Shown here: piece after piece, positions 8,207 through 17,192 of the stretch
Layout of the letters: each line of letters opens with the position of its first letter
How positions within the stretch are numbered: the stretch's first letter is position 1
DNA from: a virus
Length of the DNA: 50,528 bases
IMG/VR virus record: IMGVR_UViG_3300025117_000087
Location: 1-50,528 of that record
Direction: 5' to 3' (one strand)
Program-made: the position numbers and the translations under genes
The notes under the pieces: model-generated
What the model was told of the DNA's origin: nothing
Database searches by the model: none
What the model saw: the letters and a program-made list of their open reading frames with translations, nothing else

Positions 8207-10578
8207 CAGGGTGCCTCGAATAAAGAGCTATCTTTAATTTCAATCTTAAATTTATTCGTATCAATTACATTCCCAAATTCAAAGAAGTAATGTTCTGTCA
8301 CCGAATAAGTGTCGAAATAAGCATTGCTCCAATTATCATTACCAGCGCCCGGGTCTCTTAGGAACAACCTGTCCCCATAAGTCAATGAATATGATGACGG
8401 CAAAGAAACAATACCGTTAATTTGCACCTGAATTTGTTCGTTATCAACAAAATCCGATAGAGCAACACCACAGAAATGATTATAGTGAGCCTCGATTGGC
8501 AGCATTCTTTCAACCTTGCCATCGCTTCGCATAATTAAAAGATTGCCTGTCTTGCCGCTGCCTTCCGTGGTTTTTGTGTCGTAAACATTATCGCTTACAA
8601 ATTCAGATTCTGTGGTTTCGGGTATGTTTATTTCTATATTAATTGGGGTTGTTGTCTGAAAATTAAAGCGGCTCGAGCTATGGAGTGTGATTGATGTTGT
8701 TTTATCTTTATAATTTCTTTTGATTTTTACAACGGTATAATTATTGCCGTCAATTATAATCGTAGAACCCAGTATAAGATTATTCCAATGAGAAGTTGAG
8801 CCATCAGAATTAGGGGAGAAACCCATCAGGAACGGCACATTCAATTCATATTCATTGTCAAAAAACGGCTTGTTAAAATCAACTAATCCTCCGTTTAAAT
8901 ATTCCGAGATACTATTTATATTGTATTCCGTGTCATTTACTTTTATCTGCCATAATCCAACGGGAGCCATATAAGTCGTAGCAGGCTCTCCGTCAATATC
9001 GCCCATCGGGTCGCACCCCATATATAACCCTAAATGAGGGTCTGGCGTAATAGCCAGTCCCATGTTGCTCATTAAAGCTCCGTCCCGATAAGTCAGAATG
9101 TTGTGCGGAATAAAATAATTAGTATTAGAAAAAACTATAGGATTACCATATAGTCCTCTTAATTCATACTTCATCCACCCCAAATAATCCCTGTAATACC
9201 TCCTCAAAATCGGGGTGATTGTCAATAGCAGCGAATCGCCTTCAGGCGCTGCCTCCCCTGTGTGATAACCCCAATCTTTTATAATCCCTGATTTTTGATA
9301 TGAAGCTTCGTAAGTATATATGCCATACTCATTAATAATTGACCATTCCCAGCCCGAAGAAGGAATATTATCTATTTTATACTTTTCAAAATTCAAATCG
9401 TAGAAAGCCCGTCCTATCCACTTGTTTTTTTTCTCTTTTACTATACCAGATTTTAATTTCAGGCTTGCTTTATCAACATCTTTAATATAAACCTGGGAGC
9501 CGGCAACTGCCCCGCGATTAACGAATTTTATTTTTATTGTTGAAGTATCCGAAAAATACATATTCAGATACATCCCAAAATTAGCAGCCAATAAGTATAA
9601 AAAATCTGTAAATGTTTTCACTTTTGGATTGTTGATCCACAAATCATTTTGTGCCTTATCAGCATCAGTACCGTCGGCATCCAGTTCTATTAATTGCCAG
9701 GAAACATAAAAACTTGTAGCAGAGCTTACAGAGCCGAATTGCATTGTCTTAATTGAATTGTCGTCACTTCTTGTAATGCGATTAGTATTAGCATCTATAA
9801 GCCACCAGGGACGGTTCTCAGTGTCTTTTTTAGGCACCCACCTTGCAGGTCCAAATTTGCCGTCAATATTCGTGTTGTCAATTTCGATTGTATAAGTACC
9901 CAGTCCCTTTGACGTCAACATTGCCTCGACAATATCTGTTAATTTAATGAGCAATGAATTTAAGTTTACCATCTTATAATATCTCGTGATATAAAGATGT
10001 GTATCATTTGTAGTCTCTAAATAAGCGTCAGGATTGACGATGTTGGCATTCTTCCAGGTTGTATCGGCTATTAAAGTCGAAACTATTTCTTTAAAATCGC
10101 ATTCGTCAAAGGAAGCTTCTGAAAATGGCTGTGCTTTTATATCCCATCTTCGTACCGGTGTTGGTGCTGTTCCCCACTCACTGTCTTTCCACTCCAAATC
10201 TTCGGCTTTAAAATCCGGCAGAATAACACCTGAAAAAACTTTATTTGCAACGCTTATTCCCTGGCTGGCAGCGTCCAGGAATAACCCACAATAACGAAAC
10301 ACGGCAGGGTCGGTATAAGTATCGAGTACGAAGCTCAACGCTCCGGCATCCTCGTCAGTGACTACGGCAGCTTCATTCATTTCAAAAGACAGTGTGTCTT
10401 CCTGCAATACATTTGAATCAGATTCAAAGCCTTCCTCAGTGTCTTTGACATCGAAGATATTACATTCGGAATAAGGGCCGGTAAATAATTCATCATGTGT
10501 CTCAGCAACAACGAACGTTTTTTTAACGGCTCCGTAGCCATCTTCGTAATATGTTATTTCCTGCTTGTAAGCTGCCAT
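8206..10578 (-). CDS. Large tail hub/baseplate-like protein
   Basis: About 790 aa from the ATG at 10578. The frame extends upstream to a GTG at 10605, but that codon lies inside a terminator hairpin (10588-10618), so the ATG (MAAYKQEITYYEDGYG) is the better start. Much of the sequence is beta-rich and aromatic. Residues ~30-180 resemble distal-tail/hub N-terminal domains and the last ~150 residues look like a separate beta domain (MRSDGKVERMLPIEAHYNHF). It lies between the tail tube and the chaperones, so a Dit/Tal-type tail tip protein is likely. I cannot identify an enzymatic motif. Confidence 0.6.
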   Translation of the reverse strand: MAAYKQEITYYEDGYGAVKKTFVVAETHDELFTGPYSECNIFDVKDTEEGFESDSNVLQEDTLSFEMNEAAVVTDEDAGALSFVLDTYTDPAVFRYCGLFLDAASQGISVANKVFSGVILPDFKAEDLEWKDSEWGTAPTPVRRWDIKAQPFSEASFDECDFKEIVSTLIADTTWKNANIVNPDAYLETTNDTHLYITRYYKMVNLNSLLIKLTDIVEAMLTSKGLGTYTIEIDNTNIDGKFGPARWVPKKDTENRPWWLIDANTNRITRSDDNSIKTMQFGSVSSATSFYVSWQLIELDADGTDADKAQNDLWINNPKVKTFTDFLYLLAANFGMYLNMYFSDTSTIKIKFVNRGAVAGSQVYIKDVDKASLKLKSGIVKEKKNKWIGRAFYDLNFEKYKIDNIPSSGWEWSIINEYGIYTYEASYQKSGIIKDWGYHTGEAAPEGDSLLLTITPILRRYYRDYLGWMKYELRGLYGNPIVFSNTNYFIPHNILTYRDGALMSNMGLAITPDPHLGLYMGCDPMGDIDGEPATTYMAPVGLWQIKVNDTEYNINSISEYLNGGLVDFNKPFFDNEYELNVPFLMGFSPNSDGSTSHWNNLILGSTIIIDGNNYTVVKIKRNYKDKTTSITLHSSSRFNFQTTTPINIEINIPETTESEFVSDNVYDTKTTEGSGKTGNLLIMRSDGKVERMLPIEAHYNHFCGVALSDFVDNEQIQVQINGIVSLPSSYSLTYGDRLFLRDPGAGNDNWSNAYFDTYSVTEHYFFEFGNVIDTNKFKIEIKDSSLFEAP

Positions 10579-10587
10579 GTTTTTTAT

Positions 10588-10618
10588 AAAAAAGGCAGGC
10601 AGCACTCACTACCTGCCT
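10588..10618 (-). terminator. Rho-independent terminator after the tail tube gene
   Basis: On the - strand AGGCAGG and CCTGCCT form a 7-bp stem (10612-10618 with 10593-10599) around a 12-base loop, followed by five Ts. It sits between the tail tube gene stop (10648) and the hub gene start (10578). Partial termination here would give more tube protein than hub protein, which fits virion stoichiometry. Confidence 0.75.
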
Positions 10619-10647
10619 ATGGTTAAACTACAACAATTAGGTTATGA

Positions 10648-11310
10648 TTAAGACAAAGCCGTTCTTACGATTTTTCCTGTAATCAAATTTGTATAATCAC
10701 CGGTTACCAGTGCCTTGATAGTAATAGCAGTACGCCCGATAGGTGTGATTGTCGCGCCTTGCATCGCTGTGTTATATGCTGAGAACAAAGCAGTGGATGT
10801 AAACGCAACACCACCTTTGACAGTAACATTGAATGTTACGATGTCTTCTCCGATATCTTCCTGAAAGTCTCCGGATATATAACCGATAAGATGTTCGAAG
10901 CCAACGATAGCGCCATCGGAAGCCCTACGGCCTATCCCCTTGCAGGCAGCTACGCAATTATCTGCATCCTGTAGCCAGCTTATGAAGGTATCGGCATCGG
11001 TTTTGCCCATTGAAATTTCACCGCTAATTTCGTCGGCATTGTCGCCGGCTGCAGCTTCGGAGCCGTCCACCGCATTAATTGTTTTAGAGCTTTTGGCAAC
11101 ACGCAGGTCAACGCCGGTAGTGGATCGCTTCGTTAAATATTCAGTTTCTTTTCTCGCATTGGCATATTTCGCTTTTTCTGTTCCGGATACAAACAAAAAA
11201 CTCAAAGCAGTACCAAAGGCAGTGATATCATTTCCGCTCAATGTAACGGGCAGCATTTTTAAAAAACCGCCGCCGGCCACAAGTATATCGCCAGGATAAG
11301 AATCAGCCAT
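10648..11310 (-). CDS. Major tail (tube) protein-like
   Basis: 220 aa, a typical size for a siphophage tube subunit. The beta-rich sequence alternates small residues, with an acidic loop (AAAGDNADEISGEISMGKTD) and a long hairpin-like region (GFEHLIGYISGDFQEDIG) that resemble tail-tube folds. It is followed directly by a terminator at 10588-10618 that would separate it from less abundant proteins, fitting a high-copy subunit. Its place upstream of the hub rather than just before the chaperones is unusual. The alternative is another abundant beta-barrel virion protein. Confidence 0.6.
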   Translation of the reverse strand: MADSYPGDILVAGGGFLKMLPVTLSGNDITAFGTALSFLFVSGTEKAKYANARKETEYLTKRSTTGVDLRVAKSSKTINAVDGSEAAAGDNADEISGEISMGKTDADTFISWLQDADNCVAACKGIGRRASDGAIVGFEHLIGYISGDFQEDIGEDIVTFNVTVKGGVAFTSTALFSAYNTAMQGATITPIGRTAITIKALVTGDYTNLITGKIVRTALS

Positions 11311-11311
11311 A

Positions 11312-11608
11312 TCAATTCTCCTTTTCTATATTGTGAATAATAATTTCGTTAATTTCATTAACAGTTATTTCTGAATTTGGAAATTCATTTTTGAGCAGAT
11401 GAAGAATGTAATTTGCAGCTTCATCGCCTGTATAATCCGGATTGACTGAAAGATTCCAGGTTGCAAGCTTTTCAGGCTTCTTTGGCACATTGAAATCTTT
11501 TGATTTTTCGTAGCCGTCGAATCCAAAAATGTTGACTTTGATTAACGTCTCGAGCTTTTTAGGCTCGATGTTTTCGACTTCGTAATAAATGTATTTTTTT
11601 GTCTCCAT
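11312..11608 (-). CDS. Hypothetical protein in tail module
   Basis: 98 aa from the ATG at 11608 (METKKYIYY). The frame can be read from 11623 but the ATG lies two bases after the upstream stop and is the natural start. Charged, no recognised domain; the sequence around KPEKLATWNLSVNPDYTGDE is beta-like and the C-terminus is glutamate and asparagine-rich. It precedes the tail tube gene by one base, so it is co-translated with it. Confidence 0.55.
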   Translation of the reverse strand: METKKYIYYEVENIEPKKLETLIKVNIFGFDGYEKSKDFNVPKKPEKLATWNLSVNPDYTGDEAANYILHLLKNEFPNSEITVNEINEIIIHNIEKEN

Positions 11609-11610
11609 AA

Positions 11611-12468
11611 TTAATCGCTCCATTTGTTTTTAAACCACTTTACAATTATGTCTTTTAAATATATTGTGCCTGCATAATTGTCCGCAACAGCATTATCTCG
11701 ATATATCAAACCTCTCACAATGTTACTTATCCCCTCTGAAGCATTATTTATAGTCAAACTAACTCCTGGTGTTATATATATATTTTGAGCTAAAGACACA
11801 GCTACCTGGTCGTAGACTATTGTACCATATGCTCCGTTCATTGAATTATTACTATGATATGCCCTTGCTTGTATTCCCATTTTTACATTGTCAGGGGGAG
11901 TGGGAACAGTTGATGAAGTAAAAATAACAAAACTAACAGTTACTTGTCCTGCATTCCAATCTTTATTCAATTCAAATTGGAACTGCAATAATTCTGTTCC
12001 AGAAGGTACATTGCTAAATTGATAACCTGACCAGTCTTCATATGGACTGACCGCATGACTTATCGTTCCGAAATTAGCAGGGAATGGTAGAGTAGGTGAT
12101 AATTCAAAATTCACTCCATTGTTATTGTTGACTATTTTCCAACGCCGCGCAAAGTCATCAATTACTATTCCTTCTGGTTGATTATCTGCATCTTTATGTA
12201 CTACTATCTTATCATTAACCGCATCTAATGAAGTTGTTACATCTAATCCGTCAATATCGAGATAAGCGCCATTTGAATCTTTATTCAAGCCCCAGTTTGC
12301 TTTCATCCGGAGCAAAGCACTAATCAATTCGTTGATGTCGTCGAATGTAAAATCAATGGTATCCGAATCAGCGAATATCAGTTTCAGCAATCCGTACAGG
12401 TCGAAATCCGTAAGTTCGAGTTCCTTCCAGTATTGTTTACCCAATATTAATGCTTGAAACTTCGTCAT
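11611..12468 (-). CDS. Tail appendage-like protein
   Basis: 285 aa. Residues 1-65 are helical (short linker and LLKLIFAD region), residues ~70-110 contain a DGLDVTTSLDAVNDKIVVHK segment like tail-fibre shaft linkers, and the rest is a beta-rich, asparagine-rich domain (QFQFELNKDWNAGQVTVSFV) like carbohydrate-binding or fibre modules. It belongs to the run of appendage genes between 11.6 and 17.2 kb. Its ATG overlaps the stop of a tiny membrane frame upstream. Receptor binding is possible but not shown. Confidence 0.55.
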   Translation of the reverse strand: MTKFQALILGKQYWKELELTDFDLYGLLKLIFADSDTIDFTFDDINELISALLRMKANWGLNKDSNGAYLDIDGLDVTTSLDAVNDKIVVHKDADNQPEGIVIDDFARRWKIVNNNNGVNFELSPTLPFPANFGTISHAVSPYEDWSGYQFSNVPSGTELLQFQFELNKDWNAGQVTVSFVIFTSSTVPTPPDNVKMGIQARAYHSNNSMNGAYGTIVYDQVAVSLAQNIYITPGVSLTINNASEGISNIVRGLIYRDNAVADNYAGTIYLKDIIVKWFKNKWSD

Positions 12469-12569
12469 CTTTTCTTAAATTTTATTCCTTTTTTAAATTG
12501 AATTACAGCACAGACAAAACTGCCTATCATACTTACTACTACTACTAAAAAAGCTATTATATCCCACAC
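12465..12569 (-). CDS. Tiny single-span membrane protein
   Basis: 34 aa from a GTG at 12569, with no ATG available. The sequence MWDIIAFLVVVVSMIGSF is one transmembrane segment and is followed by a basic tail (KKGIKFKKR), giving an N-out/C-in topology typical of small holin-like or regulatory membrane peptides. Its TGA overlaps the next ATG (ATGA), supporting expression. The start is uncertain. It is isolated from the main lysis cassette at 18-20.6 kb. Confidence 0.45.
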   Translation of the reverse strand: MWDIIAFLVVVVSMIGSFVCAVIQFKKGIKFKKR

Positions 12570-12603
12570 TTCAATTCGAGTTAATATTTAACAGTTATCT
12601 CCG

Positions 12604-13665
12604 TCATACAATTACATTGCGTTCAGAAAAAGTTCTTATACTGGCTACATTAATTCCATTTATCTGTTTTATGCTCCCGAGTGAAAATTCAGATATATTC
12701 TTAACTTCAGCTATAGTCCCTCCGCCGACCGACCAGCTGTATCCGATTGCAAATACATCAAAGTTGGTTGAACCGATTTTTTGTTCAGCATACCTATCAG
12801 CATCTAATCCTACCCAACAACCCATAGCGTAATAATTATAATAATAACTATCATAAGTATCGCCTTTCTCCCGAATTGCGATAGGATAAGGGCTTGTTGA
12901 ACTATTCCTTAAATACAGGAATACTCCATTATTTCCCCTTAAAACATCTGACTGAAAATTCATATCCTGATAACTGCCGGTAACAGAGACACTGTAATCT
13001 TTCCGATTAGTCCAACCGAAGATATTGTCTTTCATATACCCAATTAATCTAAATGTCATTTCAGTATAGGCTTGTGTATAGGCTTCAAATATTTCGTTTG
13101 CATCAACATTAATTACGTGATGAGTAGTTTCTACCGTCATTAACGTCCGGGTTGCAAGACTTGTACCGTCAGTGGAACCATTGCGACGCAGCCCGCCTAT
13201 AATACCTGAAGTATAATTATTATAAATCATAACAAATGCAGCAATAGCTGTATCAGTGCCGGTATATGAACTAATATCCTTGTCTTGCCAAACATTATTG
13301 GAAGTATTAGACAGATTGATTGCATTATCAAAAAATACAGCCTCAGATGTTTCCAAATAGCCAAGCAAATAGCACTTTACCGTTGATGCCGGCAGGTATA
13401 TTTCAAATATATCCGAACTGTCAACGCCAATCCACACGTATTTATGATAGCCGTTAGGACCTGTACTTCCCTGGACAACATCTACATAATCGTCAGTCGA
13501 GCCATTTTTGCGAATCCTAAAATTCTTGTCTGTGGTTGTCGTATTGATAATCTCGAGGAACACGCCGGAAGTATTGCCTGCATTGACATAGCTCGTTACA
13601 TCAATATCTTCATACTGATTGTAATTAGCTGGAACAAGCTCTACCGGTGTTACTTTTGTTGGCAT
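12604..13665 (-). CDS. Tail appendage protein with three beta-sandwich repeats
   Basis: 353 aa. Three related ~85-residue units are visible at about 22-105, 125-212 and 222-312. Each has the order [D/Y-x-S-Y], a hydrophobic strand, a glycine/asparagine turn (RKNGSTDD, RRNGSTDG, REKGDTYD), a VWIGVDSSDIFE / VINVDANEIFE / CWVGLDADRYAE segment and a final strand ending LLGYL, LIGYM or AIGYS. Repeated jelly-roll-like units are common in receptor-binding or decoration proteins. The last ~35 residues (IAEVKNISEF...) are a separate tail. Tandem duplication within the gene is the simplest origin. Confidence 0.65.
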   Translation of the reverse strand: MPTKVTPVELVPANYNQYEDIDVTSYVNAGNTSGVFLEIINTTTTDKNFRIRKNGSTDDYVDVVQGSTGPNGYHKYVWIGVDSSDIFEIYLPASTVKCYLLGYLETSEAVFFDNAINLSNTSNNVWQDKDISSYTGTDTAIAAFVMIYNNYTSGIIGGLRRNGSTDGTSLATRTLMTVETTHHVINVDANEIFEAYTQAYTEMTFRLIGYMKDNIFGWTNRKDYSVSVTGSYQDMNFQSDVLRGNNGVFLYLRNSSTSPYPIAIREKGDTYDSYYYNYYAMGCWVGLDADRYAEQKIGSTNFDVFAIGYSWSVGGGTIAEVKNISEFSLGSIKQINGINVASIRTFSERNVIV

Positions 13666-14087
13666 TATTTAAACAGTTCCTTTTGTTGCTCTTTAATTAA
13701 ATCTTTCAATTCGGTTATCCTGGATTTTGTTTTGCCTTCTTCAATTTCATCAAAATAGTTTTTAAGCCTCAAATCTTTTTCTGTCTGTTTTTCATTCTCA
13801 TCATAGAGCTTCTCATCTAATAATGAATGAATATGTCCGCTAAGCTTATCGAATAAAATTAAACTTTCATCCACCGTAGCCTGCTTGTCAAATATTTTTT
13901 TAGTTAATCCATATTTCTCACAATCAAATTCCTTAGATAAACCTTTTCTCCAGAAATTATAGAAACAATTCGACAAGTCGTCATCTGCGTTGCATAGCTC
14001 AGCTTCAATATCTTTCCTCAAATCCTTGTAAGGAACTCTATCATCATAGTTTCTTACATCATTAAATTTATATTGCTTGTCTGTCAT
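13665..14087 (-). CDS. Hypothetical helical protein between tail appendage genes
   Basis: 140 aa, hydrophilic and helical, with several cysteines in the N-terminal half (ELCNADDDLSNCFYNF) and a lysine/glutamate-rich C-terminus that could form coiled coil. It starts one base after the fibre gene upstream and its stop overlaps the next ATG. Its position between fibre genes would suit an assembly chaperone, but no family is recognised. Confidence 0.55.
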   Translation of the reverse strand: MTDKQYKFNDVRNYDDRVPYKDLRKDIEAELCNADDDLSNCFYNFWRKGLSKEFDCEKYGLTKKIFDKQATVDESLILFDKLSGHIHSLLDEKLYDENEKQTEKDLRLKNYFDEIEEGKTKSRITELKDLIKEQQKELFK

Positions 14088-14088
14088 A

Positions 14089-15654
14089 TTATGTCCCCAA
14101 ATGAGTAGCTAACAATAGATTAGGAATCAACTCCATGACATCTGCACTAAGAGCAATACCTATCGGCGTTATTACGCTGTCAACGGCAGGTGGGGCTCCT
14201 AATGTTTGAGTCAATGTTCCTGCCGTTTCGGATACATATATCAAACCTCCAACTGTCCAGTTCCAGGTACTGTTATATATCTTACCAGAAAAAGCCACAT
14301 ACTTAGAGCCGGTACTTGCCTCAAGAGATATACCTACTCTCCTCATAGTTGCAACGCCGGAAGCGTCAGCATTGTCGTAATTGCCGTCTGAAGCAAGCGA
14401 GACAGGAGTGAAAGCAGCCGAATTGCCTGTGTCTATAGTTACTTGTTCGTATTCACACTGACTCCAATCGTAATTCGAGACCGGCAATCTTTTCTTATTA
14501 TGCTGAGAGGCTGCCAATAATAAATTTGGCAATGTCAACCTGATAATTTTGGCAGGATTTAAATAACAGGTAACGAACATTATCTGTCCGTCAGTAGCGA
14601 ATTCATTTACAGAATTTTCTCCCGAAGCTAAGACACAATAATAAACCTCATCGGTCATTACATCTATGAATACAATCGTTCCGGGACTTGTATTAAGCAA
14701 GCAAATTACAAACTTGCCAAAGGTAAACATACCGTAGCATATTGTAGTAGTAAGATTTAATCGTTTAATAGTAATAGCCAAATTCGACTTAGCAATATCG
14801 AGATACACTCCAAGATTTGTTTCAATGCCAACTATTATTCTATCTGGCAATAAAGCAAAATCGTCAGTTGCTGCATTGTAGCCAGAGGCAAAAGCTTGCG
14901 AAGTAAAAGTCAAGTCAGTTGGATTTACATCAGCAATCCAACCAGGATTTGAACTGCCGGTTACAAATATCGAGGTACCGTCAAAATCGGCTGCATGCCC
15001 CATATTAAGCCCCGTAAGCGTAGCCGATGTTACCCTGCTCCAATCACTAATTAAAAACTTAACAGCAATCGTCGGCGAAGCATTAGTAAATACAAACAGA
15101 TGAGTGTCAGTAACACACATTGAACCCCAGCCTGAGGTTCCTTGCGTAGTATCTGAAATAACGTCAGGACTGGTGACAGTCATCGGGTCTGTCAAGTAAT
15201 TAATTTCAGACACAGTAACTCTATTGGCATGGTTAAAAATAGCATATACTTTATCTTTTGATGGAATATAAACTATTTTAAAAGCTTCATAATGGAAACC
15301 ATCGTCGGCAAAGGTTATATAATCATAAGTCGAAAGTGCGGTATAAGGATTTTTCCATCTTATGAATTTTGATGTCGTTGCAGTAACGTTTGTTATACCT
15401 ACAACCCAGCCATTTGGCAATCTTAACAAACTGTGAATATTAGATAAACCTGTTGCGAGTGTTACCGTTTCTTTGTCAGGCAATCTAAATGTTAAATCCA
15501 AAGATTCTGATAAAAGACGATTAGTACCTCGAGAATCCGAAATGACAGATTCGTTGGTAGAGCCGACAATAGCGTTGCCATCTTTATCGGTTACGCTTGT
15601 CTGGTTTAACGGCTGAATTTTGCCGTCAATATATCCTGCTCCGACTATACTCAT
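14089..15654 (-). CDS. Tail fibre with beta-propeller-like body
   Basis: 521 aa. After a short virion-anchoring leader (MSIVGAGYIDGKIQPLNQTS) come recurring segments of the type strand-turn-strand with aromatic motifs (LLRLPNGWVVGI, KVYAIFNHANRV, TDTHLFVFTNAS, GTSIFVTGSS), suggesting a beta-propeller around residues 65-385. The last ~120 residues are a separate domain (GKIYNSTWNWTVGGLIYVSE, then SVITPIGIALSAD) of a kind seen at the ends of fibres and capsid-decorating proteins. Its likely job is host recognition. The leader resembles that of the next upstream gene (both have a short GK-I-P sequence), suggesting the same attachment point. Confidence 0.6.
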   Translation of the reverse strand: MSIVGAGYIDGKIQPLNQTSVTDKDGNAIVGSTNESVISDSRGTNRLLSESLDLTFRLPDKETVTLATGLSNIHSLLRLPNGWVVGITNVTATTSKFIRWKNPYTALSTYDYITFADDGFHYEAFKIVYIPSKDKVYAIFNHANRVTVSEINYLTDPMTVTSPDVISDTTQGTSGWGSMCVTDTHLFVFTNASPTIAVKFLISDWSRVTSATLTGLNMGHAADFDGTSIFVTGSSNPGWIADVNPTDLTFTSQAFASGYNAATDDFALLPDRIIVGIETNLGVYLDIAKSNLAITIKRLNLTTTICYGMFTFGKFVICLLNTSPGTIVFIDVMTDEVYYCVLASGENSVNEFATDGQIMFVTCYLNPAKIIRLTLPNLLLAASQHNKKRLPVSNYDWSQCEYEQVTIDTGNSAAFTPVSLASDGNYDNADASGVATMRRVGISLEASTGSKYVAFSGKIYNSTWNWTVGGLIYVSETAGTLTQTLGAPPAVDSVITPIGIALSADVMELIPNLLLATHLGT

Positions 15655-16362
15655 TTATCCTTCCACTGCTAACACTAAAGTTGCCTTCGTTGCCGGTGCA
15701 AACGTAGTTGTCGTAATCAGAAATCCAATAGTATCACCGGCAGTAAAATCATAGTTAGTAGTTCCATAGGCTACGCTCGCATTGTCTTTCGTCGTAGGGC
15801 TGGCTGCAATTTGTAAATCCAAACCTGTGGGAGTCAATCCGACGCCATTTTTGTGAGGCTCTGCGTCGAGCGTACCTGCCGTGCGTGCATCAGACAATTT
15901 AATCGAAGCACCAACCATATAGCCATCGAATGGAGCCACTACATCCATACCCAAAACGCCGGTTAATTGATTTTGACCGTCGAAATAAACATCGTCAACG
16001 AATACATATCGTTTCCGGATTGCAGCTGCCGTATCAAGTATATTCTTACTTAGAATAACCCAGTTAGTTCCAACTGTAGCGTGGTCGCCTGCAGGTGAGG
16101 AATCAATTTTACAAATTGCAACATCACCAACTTCGACATCAATACCGGAAGCACCTCCGATTTTACCTGCTACGGATACGGCATATATATCACCCTCGTC
16201 GGCAGCAGGATAATTTGGGTTTGCTGAACAATCAATATTCTCAACTACATTATCACCAAGCCCGCCGCCAAGAGGATTACCACCTGCATCACCAATCGTA
16301 TCACCTGAAGGTACCGGCACTATTTTGCCGTTTAAAAAACATGCTATTACTCTTTGTGCCAT
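15655..16362 (-). CDS. Tail appendage protein, paralogue of the neighbouring 16372 gene
   Basis: 235 aa. The N-terminal leader (MAQRVIACFLNGKIVPVPSG) is like that of the 14089 fibre. Residues ~45-115 form a small domain with GDIYAVSVAGKIGG. The C-terminal ~115 residues match the 16372 product: both have FDGQNQ or LDGQNQ, VAPxDxYxVGxS, xRTAGTxD, QI-AS and DFxAGD in order. The pair looks like duplicated beta-sandwich modules for adsorption. Starts with ATG at 16362, nine bases after the upstream stop. Confidence 0.6.
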   Translation of the reverse strand: MAQRVIACFLNGKIVPVPSGDTIGDAGGNPLGGGLGDNVVENIDCSANPNYPAADEGDIYAVSVAGKIGGASGIDVEVGDVAICKIDSSPAGDHATVGTNWVILSKNILDTAAAIRKRYVFVDDVYFDGQNQLTGVLGMDVVAPFDGYMVGASIKLSDARTAGTLDAEPHKNGVGLTPTGLDLQIAASPTTKDNASVAYGTTNYDFTAGDTIGFLITTTTFAPATKATLVLAVEG

Positions 16363-16371
16363 ATCAATCTC

Positions 16372-16860
16372 CTAAACAGTTATATCATTTTTAATTATCA
16401 AAAATAAAGTACCGAAATTTGAGAGCGGAATGAAGCTGCTCGATGTTGCTTTAACCTGTATTTTGTCTCCTGCTGCAAAATCAAATCCTGTCGTTTTGTG
16501 AGCTATCGTAATTGTTCTATCGAGCGGATAGCTCGCATTAATCTGAATATTCAAATCGGTTTCAACCAATGCAACATCATTTTTATAAACAGTAAAATCA
16601 ATAGTGCCTGCTGTTCTCTGCTCTTTCAATGCTACGCTATGCCCTACCAGGTAACAATCGTAAGGAGCAACAGCTTCCAAAACCTTTGAGGCAGTAATTT
16701 GATTCTGTCCATCGAGCCAAAATTCACTATCAAATACATTGTCAACTTTTTTGTCAAGGTTGGTTTGGAGTGTAGCACCGCCCTGAATCTCAATTATATG
16801 AGCTTCTATATCACCATCAATGGTATCATTGTCAATATCTGCATCTATATAATTGCTCAT
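16372..16860 (-). CDS. Tail appendage protein, paralogue of the 15655 gene
   Basis: 162 aa. The N-terminal ~45 residues are helical and asparagine/aspartate-rich, then the C-terminal module aligns with the C-terminal half of the adjacent 15655 product (LDGQNQITA, VAPYDCYLVG, EQRTAGTIDF, LNIQINAS, FDFAAGDKI). The ATG at 16860 overlaps the stop of the upstream gene by four bases. Likely a virion surface or adsorption protein; no enzymatic motif. Confidence 0.6.
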   Translation of the reverse strand: MSNYIDADIDNDTIDGDIEAHIIEIQGGATLQTNLDKKVDNVFDSEFWLDGQNQITASKVLEAVAPYDCYLVGHSVALKEQRTAGTIDFTVYKNDVALVETDLNIQINASYPLDRTITIAHKTTGFDFAAGDKIQVKATSSSFIPLSNFGTLFLIIKNDITV

Positions 16861-17192
16861 GTGCTTACCGAATCTAATACTACAATATTATCACCGCCGA
16901 TTATCAATCTTTCCACTCCTCCGTCAGTTTCAACTACATCCCATTTAAACGTTCCAAGCGTTTCATCATCTGCTATATCAACATAATAGCATAAAGTTGA
17001 ATAACCTTTTGTTGCATAAGTAGATGTGTCTTTTGAAAAAGAAAATAAAAATATTAATGCATTTGTTTCTTTATCCCTGACTTGTCCAACATAAGTACAA
17101 TTAGTAATATCCTTATATCTTCGATAGTATCTTTCAAATCTCACACCCCGATGAACAGTTAAATTCTTTTTCCATCTTATTATCCGTGCCAT
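16857..17192 (-). CDS. Small beta-sandwich appendage/baseplate-type protein
   Basis: 111 aa from ATG at 17192 (MARIIRWKKN); the frame can be extended to 17207 but this ATG touches the upstream stop. The pattern (short basic strand, RGVRFERYY, CTYVGQVRDKETN, LIFLFSFSKD, then GTFKWDVVETDGGVERLIIGG and a final VVLD) resembles the N-terminal domain of phage baseplate-upper or minor tail proteins. It heads the appendage cluster. Structural role inferred. Confidence 0.55.
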   Translation of the reverse strand: MARIIRWKKNLTVHRGVRFERYYRRYKDITNCTYVGQVRDKETNALIFLFSFSKDTSTYATKGYSTLCYYVDIADDETLGTFKWDVVETDGGVERLIIGGDNIVVLDSVST

